Assembly (NCBI GenBank): GCA_033855775.1
Contig: JAWVFT010000039.1
Location: forward strand, 1-64,000
DNA: 64,000 bases
Direction: 5' to 3'
From: DASVTR01 sp033855775
GTDB taxonomy: Bacteria > Acidobacteriota > Blastocatellia > Pyrinomonadales > Pyrinomonadaceae
Every line of letters starts with the position of its first letter. The stretch's first letter is position 1. Of the stretch, positions 9,174 to 17,661 are shown in pieces. The notes under the pieces were generated by a model. That model was not told the origin of the DNA, ran no database searches, and saw only the letters and a program-made list of their open reading frames with translations. Made by a program: the position numbers and the translations under genes.

Positions 9174-10199
9174 TTACTTTGCGAAATAACCGCGCTTGGC
9201 GCGAACGGCCAACTCCGGTCGGCTGACGAGCCGCACGTCGATGGAACGCCATGCGCCGTCGCGCTGCCTGTTCGCCGGTTGATAGCCGATGCTGTAGACC
9301 GTTCCGAGGTCGCGTATCACCTGCTCGTAGACGCCGTTCAAATCCTCGACCTTGCGCGCGCGATAAAGCGGGCTGCCGCTTTCCGCGGCCAACTGTCCAA
9401 GCTGGCGGCGAGCCAGAGCGAAAGTGCTTTCAACGTCGAACCAGCGGTGCGCCTTAATCATCTCCGCTTCCGTGTCTAGAAAAATCGGAAGCACGATAGC
9501 GTCGGACTTGGCTGTCAGTTCCAGCAACTCTTCGAAGCTCGTCACGGAGCCGTCGCCGTACACGTCCGGCAGCGCGTTATCAATGCCGTCCGTCATCACG
9601 ACGACGGCGCTGCGGCGCGTCCCGTCCGTCTTCTTCTCCAGCACGCGCTCCAACGCAAAGCGCAGCGCGTCCCAGAAATTCGTCCCGCCCTGCGGCTTCC
9701 TTATCTTCTTGATGCGCTCGATTAACTCCGCTCGGTCGGAGGTCAAAGGCGAAACGATGCGCGCTTCGTTGGTGAAAGTGACGATGGCGATGCGGTCGGT
9801 CGGGCGCGCGGCTTCGACAAAGCGGCGCGCGGACTTGCGCACCAAATCGAGCTTGTCCGTGATTGAGCCGGAGAGGTCCAGCAGCAAGACCAAATCGAAG
9901 GGCGTCGCGGCGGAAGCGAAGAAGGCTATCTCCTGCGGCGAGCCGTTTTCGAAGACCTGAAAATCTTTCTGTTGCAGTTCGCCGACGGGACGTTGCGGGT
10001 CATGACCGATGACGCCGACGCTCAGGTCAACCAGTTCCGTGTCAATGCGAATCGTGTCTATCGTTTCCTGCGCCTGCGGCGCGAAGCGTTGCGGCTGCGG
10101 CTGTGGCGGAGGCGGCATCTCGTCCTGCGCGCGAGTGGTCGAAGCGGAAAAGAAGGCCAGAAGCAAACAGCAGACGGCCAGCAGCGAACGATGCATCAT
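9174..10199 (-). CDS. Secreted VWFA-related protein (acidobacterial type)
   Basis: The start is uncertain. I prefer the ATG at 10199, which begins a good signal peptide (MMHRSLLAVCCLLLAFFSAS); an in-frame ATG at 10271 would overlap the preceding gene by 11 bp. After a Pro/Gln-rich linker comes one VWA domain with intact metal-site motif DLSGS and VVMTDGIDN. The C-terminal signature YSIGYQPANRQRDGAWRSID is typical of the VWFA-related family expanded in Acidobacteriota. It is a close relative of the next gene upstream and the two are a tandem duplication. It is likely secreted and protein-binding; no ligand can be assigned. Confidence 0.8.
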   Translation of the reverse strand: MMHRSLLAVCCLLLAFFSASTTRAQDEMPPPPQPQPQRFAPQAQETIDTIRIDTELVDLSVGVIGHDPQRPVGELQQKDFQVFENGSPQEIAFFASAATPFDLVLLLDLSGSITDKLDLVRKSARRFVEAARPTDRIAIVTFTNEARIVSPLTSDRAELIERIKKIRKPQGGTNFWDALRFALERVLEKKTDGTRRSAVVVMTDGIDNALPDVYGDGSVTSFEELLELTAKSDAIVLPIFLDTEAEMIKAHRWFDVESTFALARRQLGQLAAESGSPLYRARKVEDLNGVYEQVIRDLGTVYSIGYQPANRQRDGAWRSIDVRLVSRPELAVRAKRGYFAK

Positions 10200-10260
10200 C
10201 AACGAACGGTGCGTTATCGTCGCTGCCGAAGGCTGACAGCTAATGGCTGAGCGTTGCTGT

Positions 10261-11991
10261 TCAGTTTGCATAGTAACCGCGTTTGCCGCGCGCCGCGGCG
10301 TTCGGGCGCGAGACGGCGATGCGAATCGAGCGCCACTTTCCGTTGCGCAGTTTGTTCGTCGGGCGATAGCCGATGCTGTAGACGGTGCCGAGGTCTGCGA
10401 CGACGTGCTCGTACGCGCCAGCGAGGTCTTCGAGGCTCAGCACTTCGTAGAAGATGCCGCCGCCCGCCTCGGCCAACTCCTGCATCCGGTCGTGAGCCAG
10501 ATCGTAAGTCTCCGGCTGAATGTCGAGCGCGCTCAGCGACGACAACTCCGTCTCCGTCTGAAGCCACAGAGTATAAAGCACACCGTCGAACTCGCGCACG
10601 CGCGCCAGCAGTTCGTTATAGCCGACGGTCGAGCCTTCGCCCGCGACGTTCGGCATCGTGCTGTCGAGGCCGTCGCTCATCAGGACGATGGCGTTGCGCC
10701 GCGAATCTTTCGCGCCCTTCAACACTTCGTCAATCGCCGCGTTGAGCGCGTCGTAAACCTTCGTGCTGCCGTGCGGCTGCTCGATTGAGTTGATGCGACG
10801 GCGCAGGGCTTCGCGGTCGCTCGTCAAAGGCGAGACGATGACGGGAGCGGAGGCGAAAGTGATGACGCTGATGCGGTCGGCGGGGCGCGCGGCGTTGACG
10901 AAATGGAGCGCGGCCTCGCGGATGAGTTTGACTATATCCTGCGTCGAGCCGGAGAGGTCTATCAGCAGGACAAGATTGAAAGGCGCGCTGGCAGCCTCGA
11001 AGTGCGCTATCTGCTGCTGCGCTCCGTCTTCGTAAACTTTGAAATCGCTCTGCGTCAAGCCGGTCAGGCCGCGATACGTGTTGCGGTCGATGACGCTCAT
11101 GTTGACGGTGACGAGTTCCGTGTCAACACGCACGATGTCTTCGTCGTCTATCTCTTCGGGCGTCGAGAAAGGCGTGGCGGGCGTGCCTGCGCCGCCTCCC
11201 TTGCTGTCACCGCCGACGAGCGTTGGCGGCCTGCGCGGTTCCGCGTTAGACGGCTGGCTGTCCGGCGGCGAGGTCTGCGCGTTACCGGGCGACGAAGCGA
11301 CCGCAGTGTTGTCCGGCGAAGGAGCGGCGGCAGACGCGGCGGTTTGTGATTCGGTGGACGCAAGCGTGATGCGCCCGCGCTCGGAGCTTAAGCGCAGGAG
11401 GCTGGAGCCTCGCCCCAGGGTGGCTTCAAAGTTGGGACTGCCGGGGCTGGCGGAAGTGGTCGCGTCGAAGGCCGAATCAATCATGCCGCTGACGGTTTGG
11501 GCCGTCAGTTTCGCGTCGCTCGTCGGAGAGATTTCGGCGCGGATGTCGCCCTTGATGGTGCGCGCGTTGAACGCGGCGGGAACGCCGCTCAAGTTAATCT
11601 CGCCGCTGCTGGTGACGACTTCGACGCGCGCTCGCTGCGGGATACGAACCGTCAACTCGACGCGTTGCGGCGTCGCTCCGGGTCGTTGTCGCGCAACGCT
11701 GAGGCTTAACAATCGCGCGGCGCGATTGATGACGACGGGCGAGTTTTTCGGAGTCGCGCCGTCAACGGTGGCGACGACCGAGACGTGCTTCTCGTTCCAG
11801 ACTTCGACCTTCACGCCGCCGCGCCAGTTCTCAATGCGCAGAGCGTTGTTCGCGGGCAAATCAGCGCGCACGCCGTCGTCAACCGACGCGAGGCCGAAGG
11901 CCGCGGGCCATAGCGCGAAAGAAGAAAAGAGCAAGCACACGGGGAGCAGCCGATAAAACTTGAGCCTCTGACCGTTGCGCTTGCTTCTCAT
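10261..11991 (-). CDS. Secreted VWFA-related protein with N-terminal DUF4097-like beta domain
   Basis: A protein of 576 residues with a signal peptide at about 1-35. Residues 40-190 look like a DUF4097-type beta-repeat adhesin domain (IENWRGGVKVEVWNEKHVSV, VEVVTSSGEINLSG, AQTVSGMID). Residues about 210-285 are a Pro/Ala/Ser linker. A VWA domain follows with DLSGS and IVLMSDGLDS, ending in YSIGYRPTNKLRNGKWRSI. The downstream VWFA gene overlaps or nearly abuts it. The fusion of a head-to-tail beta domain and a VWA domain suggests a surface or periplasmic scaffold, which is inference. The metal-site residues are intact. Confidence 0.8.
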   Translation of the reverse strand: MRSKRNGQRLKFYRLLPVCLLFSSFALWPAAFGLASVDDGVRADLPANNALRIENWRGGVKVEVWNEKHVSVVATVDGATPKNSPVVINRAARLLSLSVARQRPGATPQRVELTVRIPQRARVEVVTSSGEINLSGVPAAFNARTIKGDIRAEISPTSDAKLTAQTVSGMIDSAFDATTSASPGSPNFEATLGRGSSLLRLSSERGRITLASTESQTAASAAAPSPDNTAVASSPGNAQTSPPDSQPSNAEPRRPPTLVGGDSKGGGAGTPATPFSTPEEIDDEDIVRVDTELVTVNMSVIDRNTYRGLTGLTQSDFKVYEDGAQQQIAHFEAASAPFNLVLLIDLSGSTQDIVKLIREAALHFVNAARPADRISVITFASAPVIVSPLTSDREALRRRINSIEQPHGSTKVYDALNAAIDEVLKGAKDSRRNAIVLMSDGLDSTMPNVAGEGSTVGYNELLARVREFDGVLYTLWLQTETELSSLSALDIQPETYDLAHDRMQELAEAGGGIFYEVLSLEDLAGAYEHVVADLGTVYSIGYRPTNKLRNGKWRSIRIAVSRPNAAARGKRGYYAN

Positions 11992-12022
11992 ACTTTACTT
12001 CCTCACTTCGCGCTTTTCAGTT

Positions 12023-13030
12023 TCAGTTATCTTCCGGTATCGCGCGCAGCAGTTCGCGGATGACTGTTTCAGCCGTGACGCCTTCGGCCTCGGCGCGAAA
12101 GTTGGGGAGAATGCGGTGTCTGAGGACAGGGTACGCCACCCGGCGCACATCCTCAAACCCGGCGGCGAAGCGACCGTCGAACAGAGCCTCCGCCTTCGCG
12201 CCTAAGATGAGAGCCTGACCGGCGCGCGGCCCCGCTCCCCAACGCACGTTCTCGTTGGCGTAGACGATGGCGTCCGCCGTCTGCGGGCGCGTCGCGCGCA
12301 CCAGCCGCGCAGCGTAGTCTATGATGTTCGTCGCCGCCGGAACGTCGCGCACAATCTCCTGTATCCGCAACAACGCCTCGCCGTCAAGCACGGGACGCGC
12401 AGACGCCGCGCGGTTTGCCGTCGTCTGCGCGATAATCAAACGCTCTTCGTCGGCCGCCGGATAGCCGATGACAATCTCGAAGAGAAAGCGGTCAAGCTGC
12501 GCTTCGGGCAGATGATAGGTTCCCTCCTGCTCAATCGGGTTCTCGGTGGCGAGCACGAAGAATGGACGGTCGAGCGCGTAGCGCACGCCGCCCGCCGTCA
12601 CCTGTCCTTCCTGCATCGCTTCCAGGAGCGCGGCCTGCGTCTTCGGAGGAGCGCGATTGATTTCGTCCGCGAGCACGATGTTGGCGAAGACGGGGCCGCG
12701 TATAAAACGCGTTTCGCGCCTGCCCGTCGCGCGGTCTTCCTCAATCACGTCCGTGCCTGTGATGTCCGAAGGCATCAGGTCGGGCGTAAACTGAATGCGG
12801 TTGAAACGCAAGTCGAGCGACTGCGCCAGTGTTTTGACGAGCAGTGTTTTAGCAAGCCCCGGCACGCCGCGCAGCAAGCAGTGGCCGCCGCAGGCGACCG
12901 CCAACATCAACTGGCGCACGACCTCGCGCTGGCCGATGATGACCTTCGCAATCTCCGCTTCCAATTCCGCCAGCGATTGCTGCAACCGGTCAACCGTCGC
13001 AGCCTTCTCGCTCTCGTTAGTGACCTGCAT
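12023..13030 (-). CDS. MoxR family AAA ATPase
   Basis: A protein of 335 residues, the normal MoxR length. Walker A is GVPGLAKT at residues 55-62, Walker B is IVLADEINRAPP, followed by QAALLEAMQEGQVT and the sensor region FVLATENPIEQEGTYHLPEA, all canonical for MoxR ATPases. The C-terminal lid contains GPRAGQALILGAKAEAL. These cytoplasmic ATPases act as chaperone-like activators of VWA proteins. The DUF58, BatA-like and VWFA-related genes on the same strand are the natural partners. A TPR gene ends 14 bp upstream, so the gene is probably in the same transcript. Confidence 0.93.
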   Translation of the reverse strand: MQVTNESEKAATVDRLQQSLAELEAEIAKVIIGQREVVRQLMLAVACGGHCLLRGVPGLAKTLLVKTLAQSLDLRFNRIQFTPDLMPSDITGTDVIEEDRATGRRETRFIRGPVFANIVLADEINRAPPKTQAALLEAMQEGQVTAGGVRYALDRPFFVLATENPIEQEGTYHLPEAQLDRFLFEIVIGYPAADEERLIIAQTTANRAASARPVLDGEALLRIQEIVRDVPAATNIIDYAARLVRATRPQTADAIVYANENVRWGAGPRAGQALILGAKAEALFDGRFAAGFEDVRRVAYPVLRHRILPNFRAEAEGVTAETVIRELLRAIPEDN

Positions 13031-13044
13031 GATTCAACGATGCA

Positions 13045-13392
13045 TTAACTCTCACGACAAAACTCCGTGTCCGCTTGCTTCTCTACGCCCGCGAGCAAGC
13101 CTTCCATGTGCTGCCGCGCTTTCCAAGCTCCCGTGCGATTCGCGGCTTCGATGCCCGCGCCCCAGGCGGCCCGCGCCTCTTCCGTCTGTCCCTCATTCGA
13201 GAGAGCCGTGCCGAGCATCTGGTAAGCGGCGGTGTAGTCCGGGTTGACGCGCAGGACGTTGCGCAAGGCCGTCGCCGCCTCGCTCCATTTTTCAATCTTG
13301 ACATACTCGCTCGCCAGCCCGTACCAAATCATCGCGTCGTCCGGCTGCTCGCGGGCCATCGTCTCGAAAATCTCCAAACGTGTTTGCGCCAT
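13045..13392 (-). CDS. Small TPR protein
   Basis: A protein of 115 residues with about two and a half tetratricopeptide repeats: PDDAMIWYGLASEYVKIEKW, then EAATALRNVLRVNPDYTAAY, then QMLGTALSNEGQTEEARAAW. It has no signal peptide, so it is probably a cytoplasmic adaptor. The Shine-Dalgarno GGAGGG lies 8 nt before the ATG. It is 32 bp downstream of pilT and 14 bp upstream of moxR, which suggests co-transcription. The partner is unknown. Confidence 0.8.
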   Translation of the reverse strand: MAQTRLEIFETMAREQPDDAMIWYGLASEYVKIEKWSEAATALRNVLRVNPDYTAAYQMLGTALSNEGQTEEARAAWGAGIEAANRTGAWKARQHMEGLLAGVEKQADTEFCRES

Positions 13393-13424
13393 CTCTTCAT
13401 CCCTCCAACTTCGATTGCGGGCGG

Positions 13425-14642
13425 CTATTCAATCATGTCGAGCATCGAGCCGGGTTTGTTTGCGGGCGTTGCCGGAAGCGCTTCGGCGGCGCCGAAATCG
13501 GCCAGGCGCAAGAGCAGGTTGTTCTGATTCGTCGCGTAGCCCAGGGCTTCCGCCTTGCTGACGACGCGCTGGCGGATTAACTGTTCAATCACGCCGTCGA
13601 AGGTTTGCATTCCTTCCTGCTCGCCCTGCTCCATCGCATCAATCAAGGATTTGCCGTCCGACTCGCCCTTCTCTATGTACTCTTTCGTGCGCGACGTTGA
13701 CTTGAGAATTTCGATGGCGGCGACGCGTCCCTTCTGGTCTGCGCGCGGAATCAAACGCTGCGAGACGATGTAGCGAAAGCTCTGCGAGATGCGCGTGCGA
13801 ATGGCCTGCTCTTCGTTTTTCGGGAAGACGCCGATGATGCGGTCTATGGATTTCGAGGCGTCAATCGTGTGCAAAGTCGAGAGCACTAGATGCCCCGTCT
13901 CGGCTGCTTCGAGCGCGACTTCAATCGTTTCGCGGTCGCGCATCTCGCCGACGAGGATGACCTTCGGAGCTTGGCGCAAGGCGGCGCGCAGGGCGAGCGC
14001 GAAGTCCGGCGTGTCGGAATGAAGCTCGCGCTGGTGAACCGTCGAATTTTTATGGACGTGCAGAAATTCAATCGGGTCTTCGATGGTCACGATGTGGTAA
14101 TACTTCGTCTCGTTAACCAGGTCGATAATGGCGGCGAGCGTGGAGCTTTTGCCGGAGCCGGTCGGGCCTGTCACCAGCACGATGCCGTTCTTCAACTCGG
14201 CGATGTTTTTCAGTTGAGCGGGCAAGCTCAGTTCGTCAAAGCCGGGAACGCGCGGCGGGATGACGCGCATCACGATGGCGTGCGTGCCGCGCTGCATGAA
14301 GATGTTGACGCGAAAGCGCGAGAGGCCGGGGACGCTGTAGGAGAGGTCTGCCGAGCCGAGCTTTTCGAGATTCTGCGCCGCTTGCTGATGCTGGCCGAGG
14401 ATGAGCTTGGCGATGCCCGCGGTGTGCGCGGGCAGCAGCTTTTCGAGGCCCGGAATCGGCACGCCCTGCAACTTGCCGACCAACTCTATCTGCGGCGGGC
14501 GGCCCGGCGAAAAAATCAAATCGCTCACCCTGTCCGAGACGCCGAGCATTTGCTGTAGGACGTTGACGAAGTTGAGCGGCGACGCAGTTGCGGGCGTCGC
14601 CGCAGGAGGTGTAGTTGTCGGTGGCTGAGGAGATGTAGTCAT
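13425..14642 (-). CDS. pilT: Twitching motility ATPase PilT
   Basis: A protein of 405 residues. Residues 1-25 are a Thr/Pro/Ala linker. The secretion-ATPase core has Walker A GPTGSGKS at residues 159-166, the Asp box IVTIEDPIEFLH, Walker B VILVGEMRD and the His box ETGHLVLSTLHT. AIRTRISQSFRYIVSQRLIP matches the PilT retraction ATPase family. The last ~45 residues are a non-conserved tail. PilT powers type IV pilus retraction at the inner membrane. No other pilus assembly gene is in the window; the pilin-like lipoprotein at 8.6 kb may be related. The 5' side abuts a 7-nt repeat hairpin. Confidence 0.92.
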   Translation of the reverse strand: MTTSPQPPTTTPPAATPATASPLNFVNVLQQMLGVSDRVSDLIFSPGRPPQIELVGKLQGVPIPGLEKLLPAHTAGIAKLILGQHQQAAQNLEKLGSADLSYSVPGLSRFRVNIFMQRGTHAIVMRVIPPRVPGFDELSLPAQLKNIAELKNGIVLVTGPTGSGKSSTLAAIIDLVNETKYYHIVTIEDPIEFLHVHKNSTVHQRELHSDTPDFALALRAALRQAPKVILVGEMRDRETIEVALEAAETGHLVLSTLHTIDASKSIDRIIGVFPKNEEQAIRTRISQSFRYIVSQRLIPRADQKGRVAAIEILKSTSRTKEYIEKGESDGKSLIDAMEQGEQEGMQTFDGVIEQLIRQRVVSKAEALGYATNQNNLLLRLADFGAAEALPATPANKPGSMLDMIE

Positions 14643-14650
14643 AAATTCAG

Positions 14651-14750
14651 TGACAAGTGACGAGTGACGAGTGACGAGTTAAGACAAGAAGCCAGTTGGT
14701 TAAAGAGAGCCGCTGGTTTTAACTTGTCACTCGTCACTCGTCACTTGTCA
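14651..14750. repeat. Hairpin of 7-nt repeats (GTGACGA family)
   Basis: Left arm 14651-14682 is built from words GTGACAA and GTGACGA repeated every 7 nt. The right arm 14719-14750 is its reverse complement with a single mismatch over 32 nt. It fills the gap between the DUF4159 gene and pilT. The same word family recurs at 63.8-64.0 kb. Confidence 0.9.
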
Positions 14751-14755
14751 ATGCT

Positions 14756-15529
14756 TTAATGTGTCAAAGCGTAGACGATGATGTTGACGCCGAAGCGTGT
14801 GTTGTCCTTGGTGGCGAAGCGCTTGTTCGTCCAGTCGTAGTTCCACTCGCAGCCGTAGTCTTTGTTGGAATAGAGGACGCTGATGCGCCCGTCGATTTCG
14901 ATGGCCTTGAGATAGTCGTGAACGATGTCGTCGCCCCAACCGTTCAATTCGTGTGAAGTGGCGGGCGGGCCGTCCGTAAACTTGAAGAAGGAGCGATAGA
15001 GCGGATGCTCTTTCGGGAGTTTGCGCAAGACTTCTTCGGGGCGGTCGAGGACGGTCTTGATTTCGCTTTCGAAGGTCTTGGCGAAGGTTCCGTCAACGTC
15101 GTGGTTGCAATCGTCAACGAACATGAAGCCGCCGTTTCTGAGATAGCTGCGCAGGTTGGCGCGCTCCGAGGCGTTGAAGCGGACGAGTTTGTTGCCTGTC
15201 AGATAGACGAAAGGATAATCGCCCAACTGCTCCGAGTGCATGTCAACGACGCGCTCGTTCGGGTCAACGCGAATCGAGGTGTATTCGACGAGCGAGTTTA
15301 AGAGATTGGTGGGCATCTTGGGGTCTGCGTCCCAGTTGCCGGACGAGTAGCGCAGTCGCGCGAAGGTGAAACCGCTGACGGCGCTCAAGGGCCGCCGGGC
15401 AGCGGGGCTTGGGTTTGCGCCTAAGCCTGTGGCGGCGGCGACGATGCCGCGTTCGAGCGACGAGGCGGCGACGACGCTGGCCGCAGTCGCGGCGACGAGC
15501 GAATTGCTCACGAATTTACGGCGATTCAT
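14756..15529 (-). CDS. DUF4159 domain protein, probable Tat substrate
   Basis: A protein of 257 residues. The N-terminus has RRKF then an Ala-rich hydrophobic stretch (SLVAATAASVVAASS), which looks like a twin-arginine signal. The mature part is the DUF4159 domain: FTFARLRYSSGNWDAD near residue 54, YPFVYLTGNKLVRF, GGFMFVDDCNHD, and HPLYRSFFKF. The Shine-Dalgarno GGAGG lies 6 nt before the ATG. DUF4159 genes are regular members of MoxR/DUF58/BatA clusters, which is what lies downstream, so it is best read as the upstream end of that cluster. Its biochemical role is unknown. Confidence 0.85.
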   Translation of the reverse strand: MNRRKFVSNSLVAATAASVVAASSLERGIVAAATGLGANPSPAARRPLSAVSGFTFARLRYSSGNWDADPKMPTNLLNSLVEYTSIRVDPNERVVDMHSEQLGDYPFVYLTGNKLVRFNASERANLRSYLRNGGFMFVDDCNHDVDGTFAKTFESEIKTVLDRPEEVLRKLPKEHPLYRSFFKFTDGPPATSHELNGWGDDIVHDYLKAIEIDGRISVLYSNKDYGCEWNYDWTNKRFATKDNTRFGVNIIVYALTH

Positions 15530-15626
15530 GGTTAACCTCCAGTTTCGAGCTTATCCGTCAAACGAGTCTTGAAAGTTTCACGTCGCGTTCGTGACTAAAA
15601 ATAAATGTTTAGCACGAACAACTGAG

Positions 15627-15656
15627 ACATTAAGGGCGTACATCAAAATAACGCAA
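15627..15656 (-). promoter_or_regulatory. Possible sigma70-type promoter for the DUF4159 gene
   Basis: On the minus strand TTGCGT (15656-15651) is separated by 18 nt from TAATGT (15632-15627), in an AT-richer patch about 90-100 bp before the DUF4159 start. Based on spacing and similarity to consensus only. Confidence 0.4.
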
Positions 15657-15740
15657 GACCAAACGGGACACGCTCGGCGACCCGGCGGCGGGCCAACCGA
15701 ACCTCCCGAACCTTGACGAAAGAGAGGCGCTAGGAAAGAC

Positions 15741-15998
15741 ATGGCAACTTACAGAGATCCTGTGCGATGCTTTGCTCCGATTGAAGTCGTTGAGCGCCTG
15801 CTGGAAATTCGTGCCGATGCGGGTTTCTCTCCCGTAGTTTATCTCGTCTCGCCCGATGATTTGGCGGCGTGCCTGGATGCATACGGATTCGATGTTTACA
15901 ATTTTTCGGACTCCGAAGCGGCTTTCCACTTCGGAGATTACCGCGCGCCCCTCGCTCCCGGCGGCGACCGCGCGCACAGTTCTTTAACCACGCACTAA
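15741..15998 (+). CDS. Small hypothetical protein
   Basis: A protein of 85 residues starting MATYRDPVRCFAPIEV, with AGGAAAG 3 nt before the ATG. I do not recognise a family. The middle (VVYLVSPDDLAACLDAYGFDVYNF) reads like a small alpha/beta fold. No signal peptide or membrane segment is present. An opposite-strand frame of 115 codons overlaps it, but its composition is less protein-like. A perfect inverted repeat just downstream (16021-16062) could serve as a terminator. Confidence 0.45.
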   Translation: MATYRDPVRCFAPIEVVERLLEIRADAGFSPVVYLVSPDDLAACLDAYGFDVYNFSDSEAAFHFGDYRAPLAPGGDRAHSSLTTH

Positions 15999-16020
15999 CA
16001 AACAAGTCCTGAGTTTTGGA

Positions 16021-16062
16021 GAGTCCGTAGAGTCTGCAAGTTTTTTTAGACTCTACGGACTC
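16021..16062. terminator. Perfect 15-bp inverted repeat, terminator-like, in a 7-nt repeat tract
   Basis: GAGTCCGTAGAGTCT (16021-16035) pairs perfectly with 16048-16062 across a 12-nt loop containing a T-run. Convergent genes end on both sides (15998 and 16138). Variants of the word GGACTCT continue to about 16136, so this is also a member of the 7-nt repeat family. Confidence 0.6.
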
Positions 16063-16137
16063 TTTAAACTTTTAGAACGCTCCAGACCCGACCGAGACTC
16101 TCTAAACTCCCCGGACTCTACAGATTCTCTGGACTCT

Positions 16138-17442
16138 TCAAAGGGCCTTGATAATGAAAAAGGTCATGTCGTCGCTCGCCCCGCGCCCGCCCGTCCATTC
16201 CAGCACGTCGCGTTGAATAAAAGTTATCAAATCGTTGGCGGAGAGATGCCGCCCGCTGCGCACGGTTTCCTCAAGGCGCGGTCGCCCGTACTCTTCGCCC
16301 TGCTCGCTCATCGCTTCCGTCACGCCGTCCGTATACAAGACCAACGTTTGCCCCGGCTCGATTGATTGATAATACTCGTAGTAGCGCGTGTCTTTGAACA
16401 TGCCGAGCGGGATGCCGCCGCGCTCTATGAAGCGGGCCGCGCCGTCCTTGTCCATCAGGAGCGGCGGGTTATGCCCGGCGTTGGTGTAGGCCAGCGTCCG
16501 GTTCGAGGCGTCGAGCACGCCGTAAAAGGCGGTCACAAATTGATTGCGCTCGATGGATTCCCAGAGCAGATAGTTGACCTTCGCCATCGAGATGTGCGGG
16601 GCGTAGCCGATGTGTATGTTCGCGCGCAGAGAGGCTCGCAGGAAAGCCATCAAGAGAGCCGCCGGAACGCCCTTGCCGGAAACGTCCGCGATGACGAGGC
16701 CAATCTGGTCTTCGTAGATGCTGACCCAATCGTAGTAATCGCCCGAAACTTCTTCGGTCGAAAAGTTGTAGGCGCAGATGTCGAAGCCTGCGAGTTGCGG
16801 GTCGGCTGCCGGGAGCAGTTCGAGTTGCACTTGTCGAGCGACTTCGAGTTGGCCTTCGATGCGCTTCTTCTCAATCAACTGCTCGTGCAGCATCACCTTC
16901 TCGATGATGATGGCGACCTGCGAAGCGAGCAGCAGCAAGACCTGCAAATCATCCGGCGTGTAAGCGTTCAGCTTGTCGCTTTCGAGGTCGAAGACGCCAA
17001 TCACTTCTTCGTTGGAGATAATCGGCGCGACCATCTCGGAGCGCGTCTCTCCGCGCGCGTTGACGTAGCGCGGGTCTGTGCGCACGTCCGGCGAGATAAC
17101 GGGGTCGCCCGTCAGCGCGACGTTGCCGATAATTCCCTCGCCCATCTTCAAACGCAACTCGCGCAACTCTTCGATGTCGTAGCCGCGCACGGCCTCCGTG
17201 TGAAAGACGCAAGCCTGCCCCGGCGTCTTGTGCGTCGTCGTCGGCATCGCGTCGCTCAGGATGAAGATGCCCGCCGCGTCGTAAGGAATCAGGGAGCCGA
17301 GCGTGTCCATCACCAGATTGAGGACTTCCTGCAAGTCGAGCGAGCGGCTGATTTTCTTGGTGATGTCCAGAAGCAGGCGCAGCTTGTCCGTCACGCTGAG
17401 ATGCGCCGCCGGAACAACTGCTGCTGTCAAATGCTCGGCCAT
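16138..17442 (-). CDS. GAF-SpoIIE (PP2C-type) serine phosphatase, RsbU-like
   Basis: A protein of 434 residues. Residues about 20-185 form a GAF sensor domain (PYDAAGIFIL, GEGIIGNVALTGDP, GVFDLESDKLNAY). A short coiled linker follows (EGQLEVARQVQLELLP), then a SpoIIE phosphatase domain with the metal-binding motifs GDYYDW, VIADVSGKG and ASDDMTFFII and the conserved YTNAGHNPPLL and LYTDGVTEA. All catalytic Asp residues expected for PP2C are present. Such proteins dephosphorylate STAS anti-anti-sigma factors; a STAS gene lies at 34.4 kb, but a link between them is only inferred. No membrane segment is visible. Confidence 0.9.
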   Translation of the reverse strand: MAEHLTAAVVPAAHLSVTDKLRLLLDITKKISRSLDLQEVLNLVMDTLGSLIPYDAAGIFILSDAMPTTTHKTPGQACVFHTEAVRGYDIEELRELRLKMGEGIIGNVALTGDPVISPDVRTDPRYVNARGETRSEMVAPIISNEEVIGVFDLESDKLNAYTPDDLQVLLLLASQVAIIIEKVMLHEQLIEKKRIEGQLEVARQVQLELLPAADPQLAGFDICAYNFSTEEVSGDYYDWVSIYEDQIGLVIADVSGKGVPAALLMAFLRASLRANIHIGYAPHISMAKVNYLLWESIERNQFVTAFYGVLDASNRTLAYTNAGHNPPLLMDKDGAARFIERGGIPLGMFKDTRYYEYYQSIEPGQTLVLYTDGVTEAMSEQGEEYGRPRLEETVRSGRHLSANDLITFIQRDVLEWTGGRGASDDMTFFIIKAL

Positions 17443-17661
17443 GTTAGTCAGGATGTTCGACTCGAATCTTTCTCTCTCGCGGCGCAGCCAGCGCCAGCCG
17501 CAACCAATTAACTGCTGATTATAACCCGCGCGCCGCTAAACGATGAAGGATAAACCATGCGACGAAAGATGAGCGAGGCGATAGCAAGGATGAGAGCCTC
17601 GCTTTCAGCGGCTCGCCCTTCTTTCCGATAGCTCCGGTTTTCATCTTGCATCGCTCATCTT
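17443..17661. other. Intergenic region with long-range inverted repeat
   Basis: Contains GAAAGATGAGCGA (17564-17576), which is perfectly complementary to 17651-17663 at the end of the primase-like gene. It may act as a terminator for that gene. No gene seen. Confidence 0.5.

Noticed and set aside
15630..15977. Minus-strand frame overlapping the small hypothetical gene
   Set aside because: Less protein-like and without a ribosome binding site; the plus-strand frame has AGGAAAG before its ATG.
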